NCBI RefSeq assembly: GCF_016587415.1
Contig: NZ_BNJI01000001.1
Coordinates: 6,053,501-6,117,500 of the forward strand
DNA: 64,000 bases
From: Ktedonobacter sp. SOSP1-85
GTDB taxonomy: Bacteria > Chloroflexota > Ktedonobacteria > Ktedonobacterales > Ktedonobacteraceae
Reading direction: 5' to 3'
Made by a program: the position numbers and the translations under genes. The notes below the pieces were generated by a model that was given only the letters and a program-made list of their open reading frames with translations, had not been told where the DNA came from and made no database searches. Numbering within the stretch: position 1 is the stretch's first letter; the number at the start of each line of letters is the position of its first letter. Below are positions 1 to 8,750 of the stretch, one piece after another.

Positions 1-474
1 CAGGAGCGCCCAGGTGATGCCGCCAAGCGCGTTGTAGAACATAAACGTGCGCCAAGGCATCTGGTTCATCCCGGCCAGGAACGCTGCCCAGATGCGTAGG
101 AGGGTAATGAAGCGTCCAAAGAAGACGGTTTTTGCGCCATGTCGCGCAAAGAAGCGCTCGGCATGTTCCAGGTGGCTGGTCTTTAAGAAAAAGTATTTGC
201 CGAAACGCTCGACAAAGCGGCGTCCTCCTGTACGGCCAATAAAGAATCCAATGTTATCACCAATAATCGCGCCTATGGCTGCGCAGAGCATAATAAGAGG
301 CAGTTGGAGTTGGTGGCTGGTCGCCGCATAAAAGGAGGCGAGCAGGACCATGCTTTCACCAGGTAGGGGAAGGCCAGCGCTCTCCAGCAGGATCAAAAGC
401 GTTACCGCTGGATAACCCAGGAAATCAAGTAAGCTCTGAAGTGTATGTAGAGAGAAAAGCGTTGTAAAATCCAT
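1..474 (-). CDS. DedA family (SNARE-associated) membrane protein, 3' end beyond window
   Basis: The minus strand reads an open frame of 158 codons from an ATG at 474 to the window edge, with no stop, so the C-terminus is missing. The translation has the DedA pattern: a hydrophobic N-terminal helix, then the loop with ESAGLPLPGE, a Gly-rich membrane segment containing GDNIGFFIGR, then FGRFITLLR, the conserved arginine region of DedA/VTT proteins. DedA proteins are inner-membrane proteins linked to undecaprenyl-phosphate or phospholipid recycling and membrane homeostasis. The exact substrate cannot be read from the sequence. The gene diverges from the Nudix gene to its right. Confidence 0.85.
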   Translation of the reverse strand, partial: MDFTTLFSLHTLQSLLDFLGYPAVTLLILLESAGLPLPGESMVLLASFYAATSHQLQLPLIMLCAAIGAIIGDNIGFFIGRTGGRRFVERFGKYFFLKTSHLEHAERFFARHGAKTVFFGRFITLLRIWAAFLAGMNQMPWRTFMFYNALGGITWALL

Positions 475-703
475 TATAATGGCCCCTTCCAGGTTGTTTA
501 CATAATAGCATGTCGTCACAGTGAGGGCTGAAGGTGAACATTTACTAGCTCAGCCTTTGTTTGCTTTGAAGATGTAAGTTCTATACATTTGTTGTTAGTA
601 TACAAAGATAGAGCCTGAAAAGGATCACAAACCTGTTGCGTACCTGTCGCAAATATGTCGCAAGAAGAAAGCAGGTGCAGGCGGGTTACGAGGGAGACGA
701 GCG

Positions 704-1210
704 ATGGATACCGTTTTGGTCAGACTATGGAATTTGCTGAAAATAGGGACGTTGCAGTGGTATCTCCTCTGGTTTATGCATCACAAATATATTGTTGGCA
801 CCTCAGCTGTGATTTTTAATGAACAGGGGCAGATCTTGTTGTTGCGCCACCGTTTCTGGCGAGAGGGGTCCTGGGGCTTGCCAGGAGGTTACGCCGAACA
901 CGGCGAGTCACTTGAGGAGACGGTCTGCCGAGAGGTGCGCGAGGAGACGGGATATGAAGTGGAGATCGAGCGTGTCTTGCGCCTGGTAAGCGGCTATAAG
1001 TTGCGCCTTGAAGTGAGCTTCGTGGGGCGCCTGGTAGGAGGCGAGCGCAGGCTAGATGCGCGAGAGATCATCGAGGCGCGTTTCTTTGCCCCTGATGACC
1101 TACCCGCAGGCTTGATACGTTCGCATCAGCACTTGATCTCAATGGCGCTCGCGGGCGAAGGGAGCGAGCGGAGCGTCGTCTCCCTTCATCCAACCTTTCC
1201 CAGGCGTTAG
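704..1210 (+). CDS. Nudix hydrolase
   Basis: This 168-residue protein carries a complete Nudix box at residues 61-84: GGYAEHGESLEE leads into REVREETGY, giving the GX5EX7REUXEEXGU pattern. Nudix enzymes hydrolyse nucleoside diphosphates linked to another moiety, using Mg2+ bound by the REXXEE glutamates. The substrate here is unknown. A hydrophobic stretch (residues 9-26) precedes the Nudix fold and may be a packing helix. The ATG at 704 follows a purine-rich GGGAGACGAG. The stop overlaps the stop of the opposite-strand ABM gene by 4 bp, so the two genes converge tightly. Confidence 0.88.
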   Translation: MDTVLVRLWNLLKIGTLQWYLLWFMHHKYIVGTSAVIFNEQGQILLLRHRFWREGSWGLPGGYAEHGESLEETVCREVREETGYEVEIERVLRLVSGYKLRLEVSFVGRLVGGERRLDAREIIEARFFAPDDLPAGLIRSHQHLISMALAGEGSERSVVSLHPTFPRR

Positions 1211-1560
1211 ATGCCTGATGCGTGTGGCGTGTGTTCCTCGACGTGGTCGATGTAGGCGACCTTGTAGAGGGTGGGCTCGGCCCTGGTGGCGATGTGCATG
1301 GCCTGTTGCATATGCTCGCGAGCCTTGGGATTGCGGAGCATGGCTTCAAATTCGGCCTGGCTGCGCCATTGCGCATAGTTGGTGACTTTTGTACCATCCA
1401 GGCTTTTGTGAATGTTCGCTGATATATAGCCAGGCTGCTTGTTGATAATGGTGGCCGTGATATGAGCTAGAAAATCAACAAGCTCCTGCTGGCGCTTTGG
1501 TTCGACCGTGAAGACATTGATCAAGGTTACCAGTTGTTGCTCTGTGCGAATGGTTGTCAT
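1207..1560 (-). CDS. Antibiotic biosynthesis monooxygenase (ABM) domain protein
   Basis: The 117-residue protein matches the small dimeric ABM/ferredoxin-like fold. It has an N-terminal beta strand (VTLINVFTV), a helix (QQELVDFLAHI), PGYISANIHKSLDG, then a Trp in YAQWRSQAEFEAML, all hallmarks of this family. Members include quinol monooxygenases, heme-degrading enzymes and many of unknown substrate, so no reaction is assigned. A good ribosome site (GGAAAGGAAG) precedes the ATG at 1560. The gene ends inside the last codons of the Nudix gene on the opposite strand. Confidence 0.8.
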   Translation of the reverse strand: MTTIRTEQQLVTLINVFTVEPKRQQELVDFLAHITATIINKQPGYISANIHKSLDGTKVTNYAQWRSQAEFEAMLRNPKAREHMQQAMHIATRAEPTLYKVAYIDHVEEHTPHASGI

Positions 1561-1650
1561 GGGCTACTTCCTTTCCATTGCCATTGTCGTGAAGTTCTTA
1601 GCTTCAGTATGTGCTCCCTGTGTGACAGCCGTATGTCAGTAGCTCAATTT

Positions 1651-2850
1651 TTACTTCGCTTTGTCCTGTACTGGTGTGTGCCTTTGCGAGGAGCGAGCGG
1701 CGCGTAGGCGCATAATACTCTCGCGCAGGGAGAGGGGCGAGAGGACTTTTGCCTGGCCACGGGGAACATCCAGGGCGGGCGCGGCCTCTGCTCGTTGGCG
1801 CTCAAGCCAACTCCGTCGCCATTTCTCTGTGGCCTCGCTGGCGGCCTTCAGGCTAAACGAAGGTTGTTGCTCAAGGTCTGGCACGGCTATGACCGCCGTG
1901 GGCAGGTCCGCGATAGAGAGATCCATGCTTGCAGGAGTCGGCGGATATGTCTCTGGCATGTGGGGCAGGAGAGATGCCTGTGTAAATGGCTGAGGCGTCT
2001 CGGGAAGCTGAGGGAAGGCCATCCTTTGCTTGTAGACGCTAGCCTGAATGCTGCCTGGGAAGGAAAGTGCGTCGAGCACACTCTCGTCTGCTTGATTGAT
2101 TGCTGCATCTGGCATGGCGGGCTGGGAAAAGAGTGGGTCTGATCTCTCTCCTGTGTCCAGCAGGAAGGCCATTGGCGCCTGTTGGTGAGAGATGAGTCTT
2201 GCCCCCTCTTCTGGCGGTGCTGAAGGGAGAGGGGCAAAGCTGGCTCCCTGATCCAGGCTGTTGTTCGTGAAGGCCGTGTCGATAGGTTGAAAGGGAAGCA
2301 TATCATATGCTTGCAGATGTGCAGGTGCGGATGTAGCGACGTTGAGCTCGGCCTCATGATTTGTCCCAAATACATATGAGTTGGGTTCTGGTAGGGGAGA
2401 GAGGGGCGAATGCGGATTTATCGAGGAAGGAGGAAGCTCATCGTGATATGCGCTTGTTGGAATGTGCCACTGGATGCCTGAGGGCGGAGGCGTATTGCTA
2501 CGTACGGGCGCGAGTTGTTCTAAGAGTGAGGCCAGGGTCTGCGCTTCCGGCGTTGAGTGAAGATCCATGGGTTGCGCCGTGGGTTCAGCCGGAACCGGCG
2601 TATCAACGGGATGAGGGCTGGCGGGCGCCGGAGACAGCTCTGGTAGCGGTCGGCTGGGATGGGGGTGGAAGCCACACGCCCGGCATGTGGCATCATCGGC
2701 TGGAAGCTCGGCGCCGCACCTGGGGCAAGGGAAGACAAAGTGTTCTGCCTGTTGTTTGGAGAGTTGGAAACTCATGCGACGAAACGTCCCACTGCGTCCA
2801 CCAAACTTACCACCCGGTGTTGTCTGCTGTTGTGTTTTCTCTTCAAACAT
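1651..2850 (-). CDS. Zinc-ribbon protein with long Pro/Ser-rich tail, function unknown
   Basis: Of 399 residues, only a short N-terminal part is recognisable. Around residues 41-62 there is a zinc ribbon with two CxxC knuckles (CPRCGAEL and CRACGF). The rest is low-complexity, rich in Pro, Ser, Ala and Gln, with no membrane segment, and ends in a basic Arg-rich tail. Such zinc-ribbon plus disordered proteins are common in Ktedonobacteria-like genomes and have no known role. The upstream ATG at 2850 lacks a clear ribosome site. An internal ATG at 2775, just before the ribbon, is a possible alternative start. It is transcribed away from hemA. Confidence 0.6.
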   Translation of the reverse strand: MFEEKTQQQTTPGGKFGGRSGTFRRMSFQLSKQQAEHFVFPCPRCGAELPADDATCRACGFHPHPSRPLPELSPAPASPHPVDTPVPAEPTAQPMDLHSTPEAQTLASLLEQLAPVRSNTPPPSGIQWHIPTSAYHDELPPSSINPHSPLSPLPEPNSYVFGTNHEAELNVATSAPAHLQAYDMLPFQPIDTAFTNNSLDQGASFAPLPSAPPEEGARLISHQQAPMAFLLDTGERSDPLFSQPAMPDAAINQADESVLDALSFPGSIQASVYKQRMAFPQLPETPQPFTQASLLPHMPETYPPTPASMDLSIADLPTAVIAVPDLEQQPSFSLKAASEATEKWRRSWLERQRAEAAPALDVPRGQAKVLSPLSLRESIMRLRAARSSQRHTPVQDKAK

Positions 2851-3342
2851 AAATACAAAAGCCTACTTGTGCGCTAAAAACACACTAAAAACTAAACAAC
2901 AAAATAAATATACAAAGAGGCAAAAATGTCTCTTTCTGCATTTTTTAACGAATTTAAAGAACATTGTCAATAAATGTCAGTGGTAATGGGTCGACTTTCC
3001 TAGTCTCTGCCAGGCAAATAGGCTTGCTTGTATGGTTACTCGTTATATAGTGTGCAAGTTTGGGATTTGACCTTTCGCGCCTGTGGCGCTTGCTTTGGGT
3101 GCTACTGTGGTGCTGGTGGGCAGCCGCGGGCTGCCCACCAGCACCACAGGATCAACTGACCTCTTCCACTCTCTCTAGCAAGAGGCTTCACGTGCTTGAT
3201 GGGGGTCACGTCGATGGCGCCCACCTGAGAAAAAATAAGGGATTTTACCGATAGGAGATAGTGCTAATAGGACTTGACGATTTTCTGAAATTCGCTAAAA
3301 TCTACATAGACACTTAAATTTTTTGAGATTTTTGAGGTTTGC
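2851..3342. other. Divergent intergenic region upstream of hemA
   Basis: This gap separates the zinc-ribbon gene (minus) from hemA (plus). It is AT-rich near the zinc-ribbon gene and contains the perfect inverted repeat at 3105-3149. The stretch before hemA is also AT-rich and presumably holds the heme operon promoter. I could not fix convincing -35/-10 hexamers and see no gene here. Confidence 0.5.
3105..3149. repeat. Perfect inverted repeat, 20-bp arms
   Basis: Arms 3105-3124 and 3130-3149 are exact reverse complements with a 5-base spacer (CGCGG). Unlike most such repeats in the window, it lies between divergently transcribed genes, so a simple role as terminator of either neighbour is unlikely. 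No T-run follows. Confidence 0.85.
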
Positions 3343-4704
3343 ATGGATATTGTTGTTGTTGGTGCCGATCACACGACAGCACCTATCGCGTTGCGCGAGC
3401 GTCTTTCATGCTCCGCGCGCCAGGTTCCTCAGGTCCTGAGTGCGGCGCGCCAGATTTCACAAGAGAGTGTGCTGATTTCAACCTGTAACCGCATTGAGCT
3501 TTACGCTGTATGTGAGGATAAAAAGCAAGGAATTGCCGACTTATTGCGTGTATTAAGTGAGTCGCGGGAGGTGGCAGGCGAGGAGCTCCTCGAGCACTGC
3601 TACACTTTCACCGGCCAGGAAGCCGTAAACCACCTCTTTAGCGTGGCTTGTGGTCTTCGCGCTCTCGTTCCCGGTGAACCTCAGATTCAAGGGCAGGTCG
3701 TAGACGCGCTGGAGATTGCGCAGGGGGCGGGTCTGAGTGGCCCCATCCTCTCGGCGCTTTTTCGTGCCGCAATCACGACCGGGAAACGCGCGCGCAATGA
3801 GACAGGTATCAGCCGCAGCGCCGCCTCTCTTAGCCATGTTGCCGTGCAGCTAGCACGCCATCTCTTTCCCAGGCTTGAGGAGGCGGCTGTTTTATTGGTT
3901 GGCTCGGGCCAGATGAGTGAACTGGCGGCGCGCAATCTCTATGACAACGGGGCGCATAATTTGACGATTGTCAATCGCACCTATGAGCATGCCACGGAAC
4001 TGGTCGAGGCGATAGGTGCGAAACATCGTACCTTTGCTGAGCTGCTCCCCGCGCTGGTAGATGCCGATGTAGTAATTAGTTCTACCAAAGCTCCCCGCGC
4101 TCTCATGACTCTGGATATGATGCAGCAGGTCATGGTCAGGCGTGATGGCCGCCCGCTCTTGCTAGTTGATATCGCGCTTCCTCGCGATGTCGAACCCGGA
4201 GTCGTCGACCTGCCTGGCGTACATCTTTATAATATAGATGATTTGCAGTCTGAGGTGGACAGAGGTATTCATTTGCGCTGGCAAGAGGCCGAGCACGTAC
4301 GCACAATTATCGCACAAGAGGTCGAGGCCTTTGAACGCTGGCTCTCCTCATTGAGCGTAGTTGGCACGATCAGCGACCTGCGTAAGCAGGTCGAACTGCT
4401 GCGCCAGCAGGAACTTGCTCGTACACTCCGCCAACTCTCCGCCTCGCTCTCGGAGCGAGAGGTGGCGGCTATTCAAGAATTAACCCATCGCCTTGTCAAT
4501 AAAGTTTTGCATACACCTACATTACGTTTGAAGGACGCGGCAGCGGCTGGGCAGGGGCATGTCTACGCCGAAGCTACGCGTTATCTCTTTGCCTTGGAAG
4601 ATGAGAATGAAACGAATCACGATAGGAACACGGGCCAGCAAGCTCGCCATGATACAGACGCAGTGGATCATCGAGCGGATACATCAGCAGTGGCCAGACC
4701 ATGA
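3343..4704 (+). CDS. hemA: Glutamyl-tRNA reductase
   Basis: HemA reduces glutamyl-tRNA(Glu) to glutamate-1-semialdehyde with NADPH, the first committed step of C5-pathway tetrapyrrole synthesis. The protein (453 residues) begins with the typical VGADHTTAP and REXLS motif. The catalytic cysteine is C48 in ISTCNRIE. A Rossmann NADPH domain follows (VLLVGSGQMS), then the C-terminal dimerisation helices. The final 32 or so residues are encoded by DNA that also encodes the start of hemC in another frame and look non-native, so the tail may be unimportant. It heads the heme operon, and HemL, its channelling partner, is encoded downstream. Confidence 0.95.
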   Translation: MDIVVVGADHTTAPIALRERLSCSARQVPQVLSAARQISQESVLISTCNRIELYAVCEDKKQGIADLLRVLSESREVAGEELLEHCYTFTGQEAVNHLFSVACGLRALVPGEPQIQGQVVDALEIAQGAGLSGPILSALFRAAITTGKRARNETGISRSAASLSHVAVQLARHLFPRLEEAAVLLVGSGQMSELAARNLYDNGAHNLTIVNRTYEHATELVEAIGAKHRTFAELLPALVDADVVISSTKAPRALMTLDMMQQVMVRRDGRPLLLVDIALPRDVEPGVVDLPGVHLYNIDDLQSEVDRGIHLRWQEAEHVRTIIAQEVEAFERWLSSLSVVGTISDLRKQVELLRQQELARTLRQLSASLSEREVAAIQELTHRLVNKVLHTPTLRLKDAAAAGQGHVYAEATRYLFALEDENETNHDRNTGQQARHDTDAVDHRADTSAVARP

Positions 4705-5602
4705 AATCGCGATTGAGCAGATTCGCACCACGGGCGACCGCGTGACGAGTGTGCCGCTCTCGCGCATTGGTGGCGATGGTGTCTTTGTCACTGAGATTGA
4801 GAGCGCGCTTCAGGAGCGGCGTATCGATATCGCGGTGCATAGCCTGAAGGATCTGCCAACCGCGCAGCCAGAGGGACTCTGTGTGCTTACGCCGGGACCA
4901 CGCGAGGATGTGCGCGATGTGCTTGTCTCAAAGGGTGACCTACATATTTCGGCGCGGGGTGCACTGGAAGGGATAACGCCTGGGCGCGCTCCCCGCATTG
5001 GTACCTGTAGTTTGCGTCGTACCGCGCAGATTCGTCATCTCTGCCCCAACGCGGAGATCCTCTCGCTGCGTGGGAACGTTGATACACGCCTGCGTAAGCT
5101 TGAGGCGGGCGAGTATGACGCTATTATCCTGGCGGCGGCGGGACTACATCGCCTGGACCTGCAAGCCACGCTAGAGGGGAAGCTCAGTTATTTCCCGGTT
5201 GCGCAGATGCTGCCCGCGCCAGGGCAGGGCGCGCTGGGCCTGGAGATTCGCGACGAGCCAGCTTTCCGTGAGCTACTGGCACCTTTGCAGGATCAGAACG
5301 TCCAGGCCGCAACGAGCGCCGAGCGCATGTTTATGCGTCGCCTGGGTGCGGGGTGTTATCTCCCGGTCGCGGCCCATGCCCATATCATTGATGAACGCCT
5401 GGTGTTGCGTGGACTGGTAACGAGCCTGGATGGACAGCGGCGGATTCTCGTGCAGCAGGAGACGGGTTGGAACGCATATGCCTTCCTGGAGAATGCCGAG
5501 CGTCTAGGCATCGAACTGGCTGAGATCGCGCTGGCGCAGGGCGCGCACGATATTATCGCGGAGCTTGATGGGAGTCGTGTGCAGGAGCAACAACATGTCT
5601 GA
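4607..5602 (+). CDS. hemC: Hydroxymethylbilane synthase (porphobilinogen deaminase)
   Basis: HemC polymerises four porphobilinogens into hydroxymethylbilane. The chosen start (ATG 4607; MKRITIGTRAS) gives 331 residues and is preceded by GGAAG at 4596-4600. An in-frame ATG at 4601 is equally possible, while the longer frame from 4559 has no family support. Visible hallmarks are the HSLKDLP motif with the catalytic aspartate (D82), the Arg-rich LRGNVDTRLRKL segment and C250 in GAGC, which carries the dipyrromethane cofactor. The gene starts inside the 3' end of hemA (about 98 bp overlap, different frame) and its stop overlaps the hemD start. Confidence 0.95.
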   Translation: MKRITIGTRASKLAMIQTQWIIERIHQQWPDHEIAIEQIRTTGDRVTSVPLSRIGGDGVFVTEIESALQERRIDIAVHSLKDLPTAQPEGLCVLTPGPREDVRDVLVSKGDLHISARGALEGITPGRAPRIGTCSLRRTAQIRHLCPNAEILSLRGNVDTRLRKLEAGEYDAIILAAAGLHRLDLQATLEGKLSYFPVAQMLPAPGQGALGLEIRDEPAFRELLAPLQDQNVQAATSAERMFMRRLGAGCYLPVAAHAHIIDERLVLRGLVTSLDGQRRILVQQETGWNAYAFLENAERLGIELAEIALAQGAHDIIAELDGSRVQEQQHV

Positions 5603-6467
5603 GATGCAGGCAGCTACTCAATCTCTACAGGGCCAGCGTATTCTGGTTACGCGTACACGCGAACAGGCGTCAGCCTTTAGCGAGCGGCTGCGTGCCCTGG
5701 GAGCGCTGCCTATTGAGTTTCCCACCATTCGTATTGAGCCACCCCAGGACTGGAGCCAGCTCGATGCCGCGCTACACCGCCTGTATGCTGCTGAGCAGTC
5801 CCTGGCCTATGATTGGCTGATCCTGACCAGTGCGAATGGTGTCTCCATCTGTATGCAACGCCTGCGCGCCCTGAGCCTGGAACCTGCGCGCTTACGTGAG
5901 GTCTCGCCCGGGCTACACATTGCCACCATTGGACCGGCGACAGCCGCGACCTTGCAGGATTATGGCCTGCATGCGGACCTCGTGCCAGACGAATATGTGG
6001 CCGAGGGCGTCATTACGGCTATGCACGAGTGGGCGCGACAAAAGGAGCTCTCTCTACAGGGTCAGCGTATCCTGCTGGCGCGGGCCGCCGAGGCGCGTAA
6101 AGTGCTGGTGGTCGAATTGAAGCAGGCAGGCGCGCAGGTAGATGAGGTGTCGGCCTATTATACCAGGCCGGTCGCGAGTGATGATGAGCAGGGACGCGAG
6201 ATTCTGCGTCGCCTACAGCGTCATGAACTGGACGTCCTGACCTTTACCAGCTCCTCGACGGTGCGCAACTTTGCGTCCTGGCTCAATTCATGCGCGCAGG
6301 GTGCAGGCCTGGACGCTACAGAACTGCTCGCGGGCGTGCGCATCGCCAGCATCGGCCCCATCACATCCCAGACCGCACGCGACCTGGGTCTGCACGTCGA
6401 CATCGAGGCCCAGGCCTTTACGATTGATGGCCTGGTAGAGGCTATCAATCACGCTGTGAGTGCCTAA
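5595..6467 (+). CDS. hemD: Uroporphyrinogen-III synthase
   Basis: HemD cyclises hydroxymethylbilane with inversion of ring D. The protein (290 residues from ATG 5595) has the weakly conserved two-lobed pattern: QRILVTRTREQA at the start, the inter-lobe DWLILTSANGV, then the second lobe with LLARA and the conserved LTFTSSSTVRNF and SIGPITSQTARDLG near the C-terminus. The start at 5595 has CAGGAG upstream, and its ATG overlaps the hemC stop by 8 bp, indicating translational coupling. The longer frame starting at 5565 is entirely within hemC and is rejected. Confidence 0.92.
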   Translation: MSEMQAATQSLQGQRILVTRTREQASAFSERLRALGALPIEFPTIRIEPPQDWSQLDAALHRLYAAEQSLAYDWLILTSANGVSICMQRLRALSLEPARLREVSPGLHIATIGPATAATLQDYGLHADLVPDEYVAEGVITAMHEWARQKELSLQGQRILLARAAEARKVLVVELKQAGAQVDEVSAYYTRPVASDDEQGREILRRLQRHELDVLTFTSSSTVRNFASWLNSCAQGAGLDATELLAGVRIASIGPITSQTARDLGLHVDIEAQAFTIDGLVEAINHAVSA

Positions 6468-6528
6468 ACTAGAGTAAATTATATTTTCGCGTTTTACTGA
6501 AATAATTCATGATAGAGGAATAAACGTT

Positions 6529-7305
6529 ATGGCAGAACAGACAACTGAGATCACACAACCGGTGCAGCACGAGACGCAGGAGACGGCTCCCGCAGCCGCG
6601 CCCGCTCAGCCCAAACCCAAACAGCCGCGCCAGCTGGTACGGTTCACCTTCTATAAACTGGATCAGCAGTGGCAATTGCTGCCCGCCGAGGTACGCGAGC
6701 AGGGCAAGCGCGAGCTTAAGCGCATTGTTGATGCCTACTCTGAGCGCGCGTTGATCCGTAGTTATGGCCTCTACGGTGTGCGCTCCGACTGCGACTTTAT
6801 GCTCTGGACCGCGACTTACGAGGCTGAGGACCTGCGCTGGCTGAGCAGCCAGATTCGTCGTAGCCCAATGGGTCCCTACCTGCGCGAGGCGCAGGCCTTC
6901 CTGGCTATGACCAAGCGTTCGGTCTATGTGGGGAAAAATGCGCGTGGCGCGCACGATCCACGCCTGGTGATCTCGCCCGAGGATAGCAAGTACCTCTTTG
7001 TATATCCCTTCGTCAAGACGCGTCCCTGGTATATGCTCTCGCTCGAAGAGCGCAAGCGCATGATGAACGAGCATATTCGTGTGGGTCTGAAATATCCGCA
7101 GATCAAACTCAACACCACCTATTCCTTCGGTATCGATGACCAGGAGTTCGTCGTCGCTTTCGAGTCGGATAGCATCGCTGATTTCCTCGACCTGGTGCAG
7201 GAGCTGCGTGAGACCGAGGCCAGTCAGTACACCCTGCGCGATACCCCCATGTTTATGTGCGTCCTGGAGGAGATCGACCAGATCCTCGACGCCATTGGTG
7301 CGTAG
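6529..7305 (+). CDS. hemQ: Coproheme decarboxylase HemQ (chlorite dismutase family)
   Basis: HemQ oxidatively decarboxylates coproheme to heme b, the last step of the coproporphyrin-dependent heme route of Gram-positive and related bacteria. The 258-residue protein opens with a 34-residue Pro/Ala/Gln-rich extension, then the chlorite-dismutase fold. KTRPWY holds Y168, matching the radical-forming tyrosine, and RMMNEH holds H182, matching the proximal heme ligand. There is no signal peptide, consistent with HemQ rather than a secreted chlorite dismutase. Its place inside a hem operon supports the assignment. HemE, the oxidase and the ferrochelatase are not in this window. Confidence 0.88.
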   Translation: MAEQTTEITQPVQHETQETAPAAAPAQPKPKQPRQLVRFTFYKLDQQWQLLPAEVREQGKRELKRIVDAYSERALIRSYGLYGVRSDCDFMLWTATYEAEDLRWLSSQIRRSPMGPYLREAQAFLAMTKRSVYVGKNARGAHDPRLVISPEDSKYLFVYPFVKTRPWYMLSLEERKRMMNEHIRVGLKYPQIKLNTTYSFGIDDQEFVVAFESDSIADFLDLVQELRETEASQYTLRDTPMFMCVLEEIDQILDAIGA

Positions 7306-7328
7306 AACACGAATAGAAATAGAAGGGA

Positions 7329-7386
7329 ACGTGGTGTGGTAGTGTAGCCGCGTACGCAAGTAGCGGGTTACACTACCACACCACGT
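7329..7386. repeat. Inverted repeat between hemQ and hemL, 18-bp perfect arms
   Basis: Arms 7329-7346 and 7369-7386 are exact reverse complements separated by 22 bases. The repeat lies between two co-directional heme genes and could form a stem that modulates read-through into hemL. No T-run follows the right arm. Confidence 0.8.
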
Positions 7387-7413
7387 CCCATGTGTAGAGA
7401 GAGGAACGTTAAC

Positions 7414-8730
7414 ATGAGTCAGCAGAGCGCGAGTGAGCGCAAGCTCAATTTGTCCAGGTCGCGTGCGCTCTTTCAGGAGGCACAACAGGTCATGCCCGGT
7501 GGCGTCAATAGCCCGGTGCGTGCCTTTCGTGGGGTAGGCGGAGAGCCCGTCTTTTTGGAGCGCGCCGAGGGCGCCTATCTCTATGATGCCGACGGCAATC
7601 GCTATCTCGATTTTGTTCAGTCCTGGGGGCCGATGATTCTTGGCTTTGGCTATCCCAGCGTGCTTGAGGCGGTAACTGAGGCCAGCAAACGAGGCTTTAC
7701 CTTTGGCGCCCCAACTCAGGCCGAGACCGAATTGGCACGCCTGGTGATCGAGAGCGTACCCTCGGTTGAGATGATCCGCTTCGTCAATTCCGGTACCGAG
7801 GCCACTATGAGCGCGCTCCGCGTCGCACGTGCCTACACGGGTCGCAGCAAGATCGTCAAATTTACCGGTTGCTACCATGGGCACGCGGATATGCTGCTGG
7901 TACAGGCTGGTTCGGGTGTGGCCACGCTGGGCCTGCCCGATAGCCCCGGTGTGCCCAGCGAGACCACGGCCAATACTCTCTCAGTTCCCTATAATGATGA
8001 AGAAGCAATCAAGCAGGTCTTTGAGACGTATGCCAATGAGATTGCCGCGGTTATTGTCGAGCCTGTCGCGGCCAATATGGGCCTGGTTCTTCCGGTCCCA
8101 GGATTTCTGGAGTTGCTCCGCGAGCTTACTGCGAAGCATGGCGCTCTGCTGATCTTCGACGAGGTCATGACAGGTTTCCGTGTGGCGCTGGGTGGTATGC
8201 AGGAACGTGTCCAGATCACGCCTGACCTGACCTGCTTCGGCAAGATCATCGGCGGTGGTCTCCCTGTAGGGGCCTATGGTGGGCGACGCGAAATTATGCA
8301 GGTGGTCGCGCCGCTGGGCCCTATGTACCAGGCGGGCACACTTTCGGGAAATCCCCTGGCGATGGCCGCAGGTATCGCGACTCTAAAAGAGTTGCGTAAG
8401 CCGGGCCAGTATGAGCTATTAGAGCAGAAGAGCCAGCTCCTGGGCGAAGGCATCACGCGTGTGTTGCACGATACCAATACTGATGGCCAAATAGTACGTA
8501 TCGGCGCCATGTTCTGCCTCTACTTTACCCGCGAGCCAGTTCACAACTACGCGGATGCCAAACGCGCCAGCACCGAGCGCTTCGCCAGCTACTTCTGGGA
8601 GATGTTGGAGCGAGGTTACTACCTGCCGCCCTCGCAGTTTGAGTCTTGCTTTCTCTCACTAGCGCAAGAAGAGGCGCAGTTGCAGGAGATGGTGCAGAGC
8701 ATCGAGACCGTATTACGTCAGCAAGCATAG
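7414..8730 (+). CDS. hemL: Glutamate-1-semialdehyde 2,1-aminomutase
   Basis: HemL is a PLP enzyme that isomerises glutamate-1-semialdehyde to 5-aminolevulinate. The 438-residue protein starts at ATG 7414, preceded by GAGAGAGGA; an in-frame ATG at 7390 overlaps the inverted repeat and is rejected. Hallmarks are MPGGVNSPVRAF, NSGTEATMSALR (PLP phosphate region), GCYHGH, FDEVMTGFR and the PLP lysine K277 in CFGKIIGGGLPVGA. Its length fits the family. It sits downstream of hemQ and 20 bp before hemB. Confidence 0.96.
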   Translation: MSQQSASERKLNLSRSRALFQEAQQVMPGGVNSPVRAFRGVGGEPVFLERAEGAYLYDADGNRYLDFVQSWGPMILGFGYPSVLEAVTEASKRGFTFGAPTQAETELARLVIESVPSVEMIRFVNSGTEATMSALRVARAYTGRSKIVKFTGCYHGHADMLLVQAGSGVATLGLPDSPGVPSETTANTLSVPYNDEEAIKQVFETYANEIAAVIVEPVAANMGLVLPVPGFLELLRELTAKHGALLIFDEVMTGFRVALGGMQERVQITPDLTCFGKIIGGGLPVGAYGGRREIMQVVAPLGPMYQAGTLSGNPLAMAAGIATLKELRKPGQYELLEQKSQLLGEGITRVLHDTNTDGQIVRIGAMFCLYFTREPVHNYADAKRASTERFASYFWEMLERGYYLPPSQFESCFLSLAQEEAQLQEMVQSIETVLRQQA

Positions 8731-8750
8731 AAAAGGGAGCCCTGGGTATA

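Noticed and set aside
6469..7884. 471-codon minus-strand frame under hemQ and hemL
   Set aside because: It is antisense to two well-supported heme genes and has no recognisable domain; it is a shadow of their codon bias.
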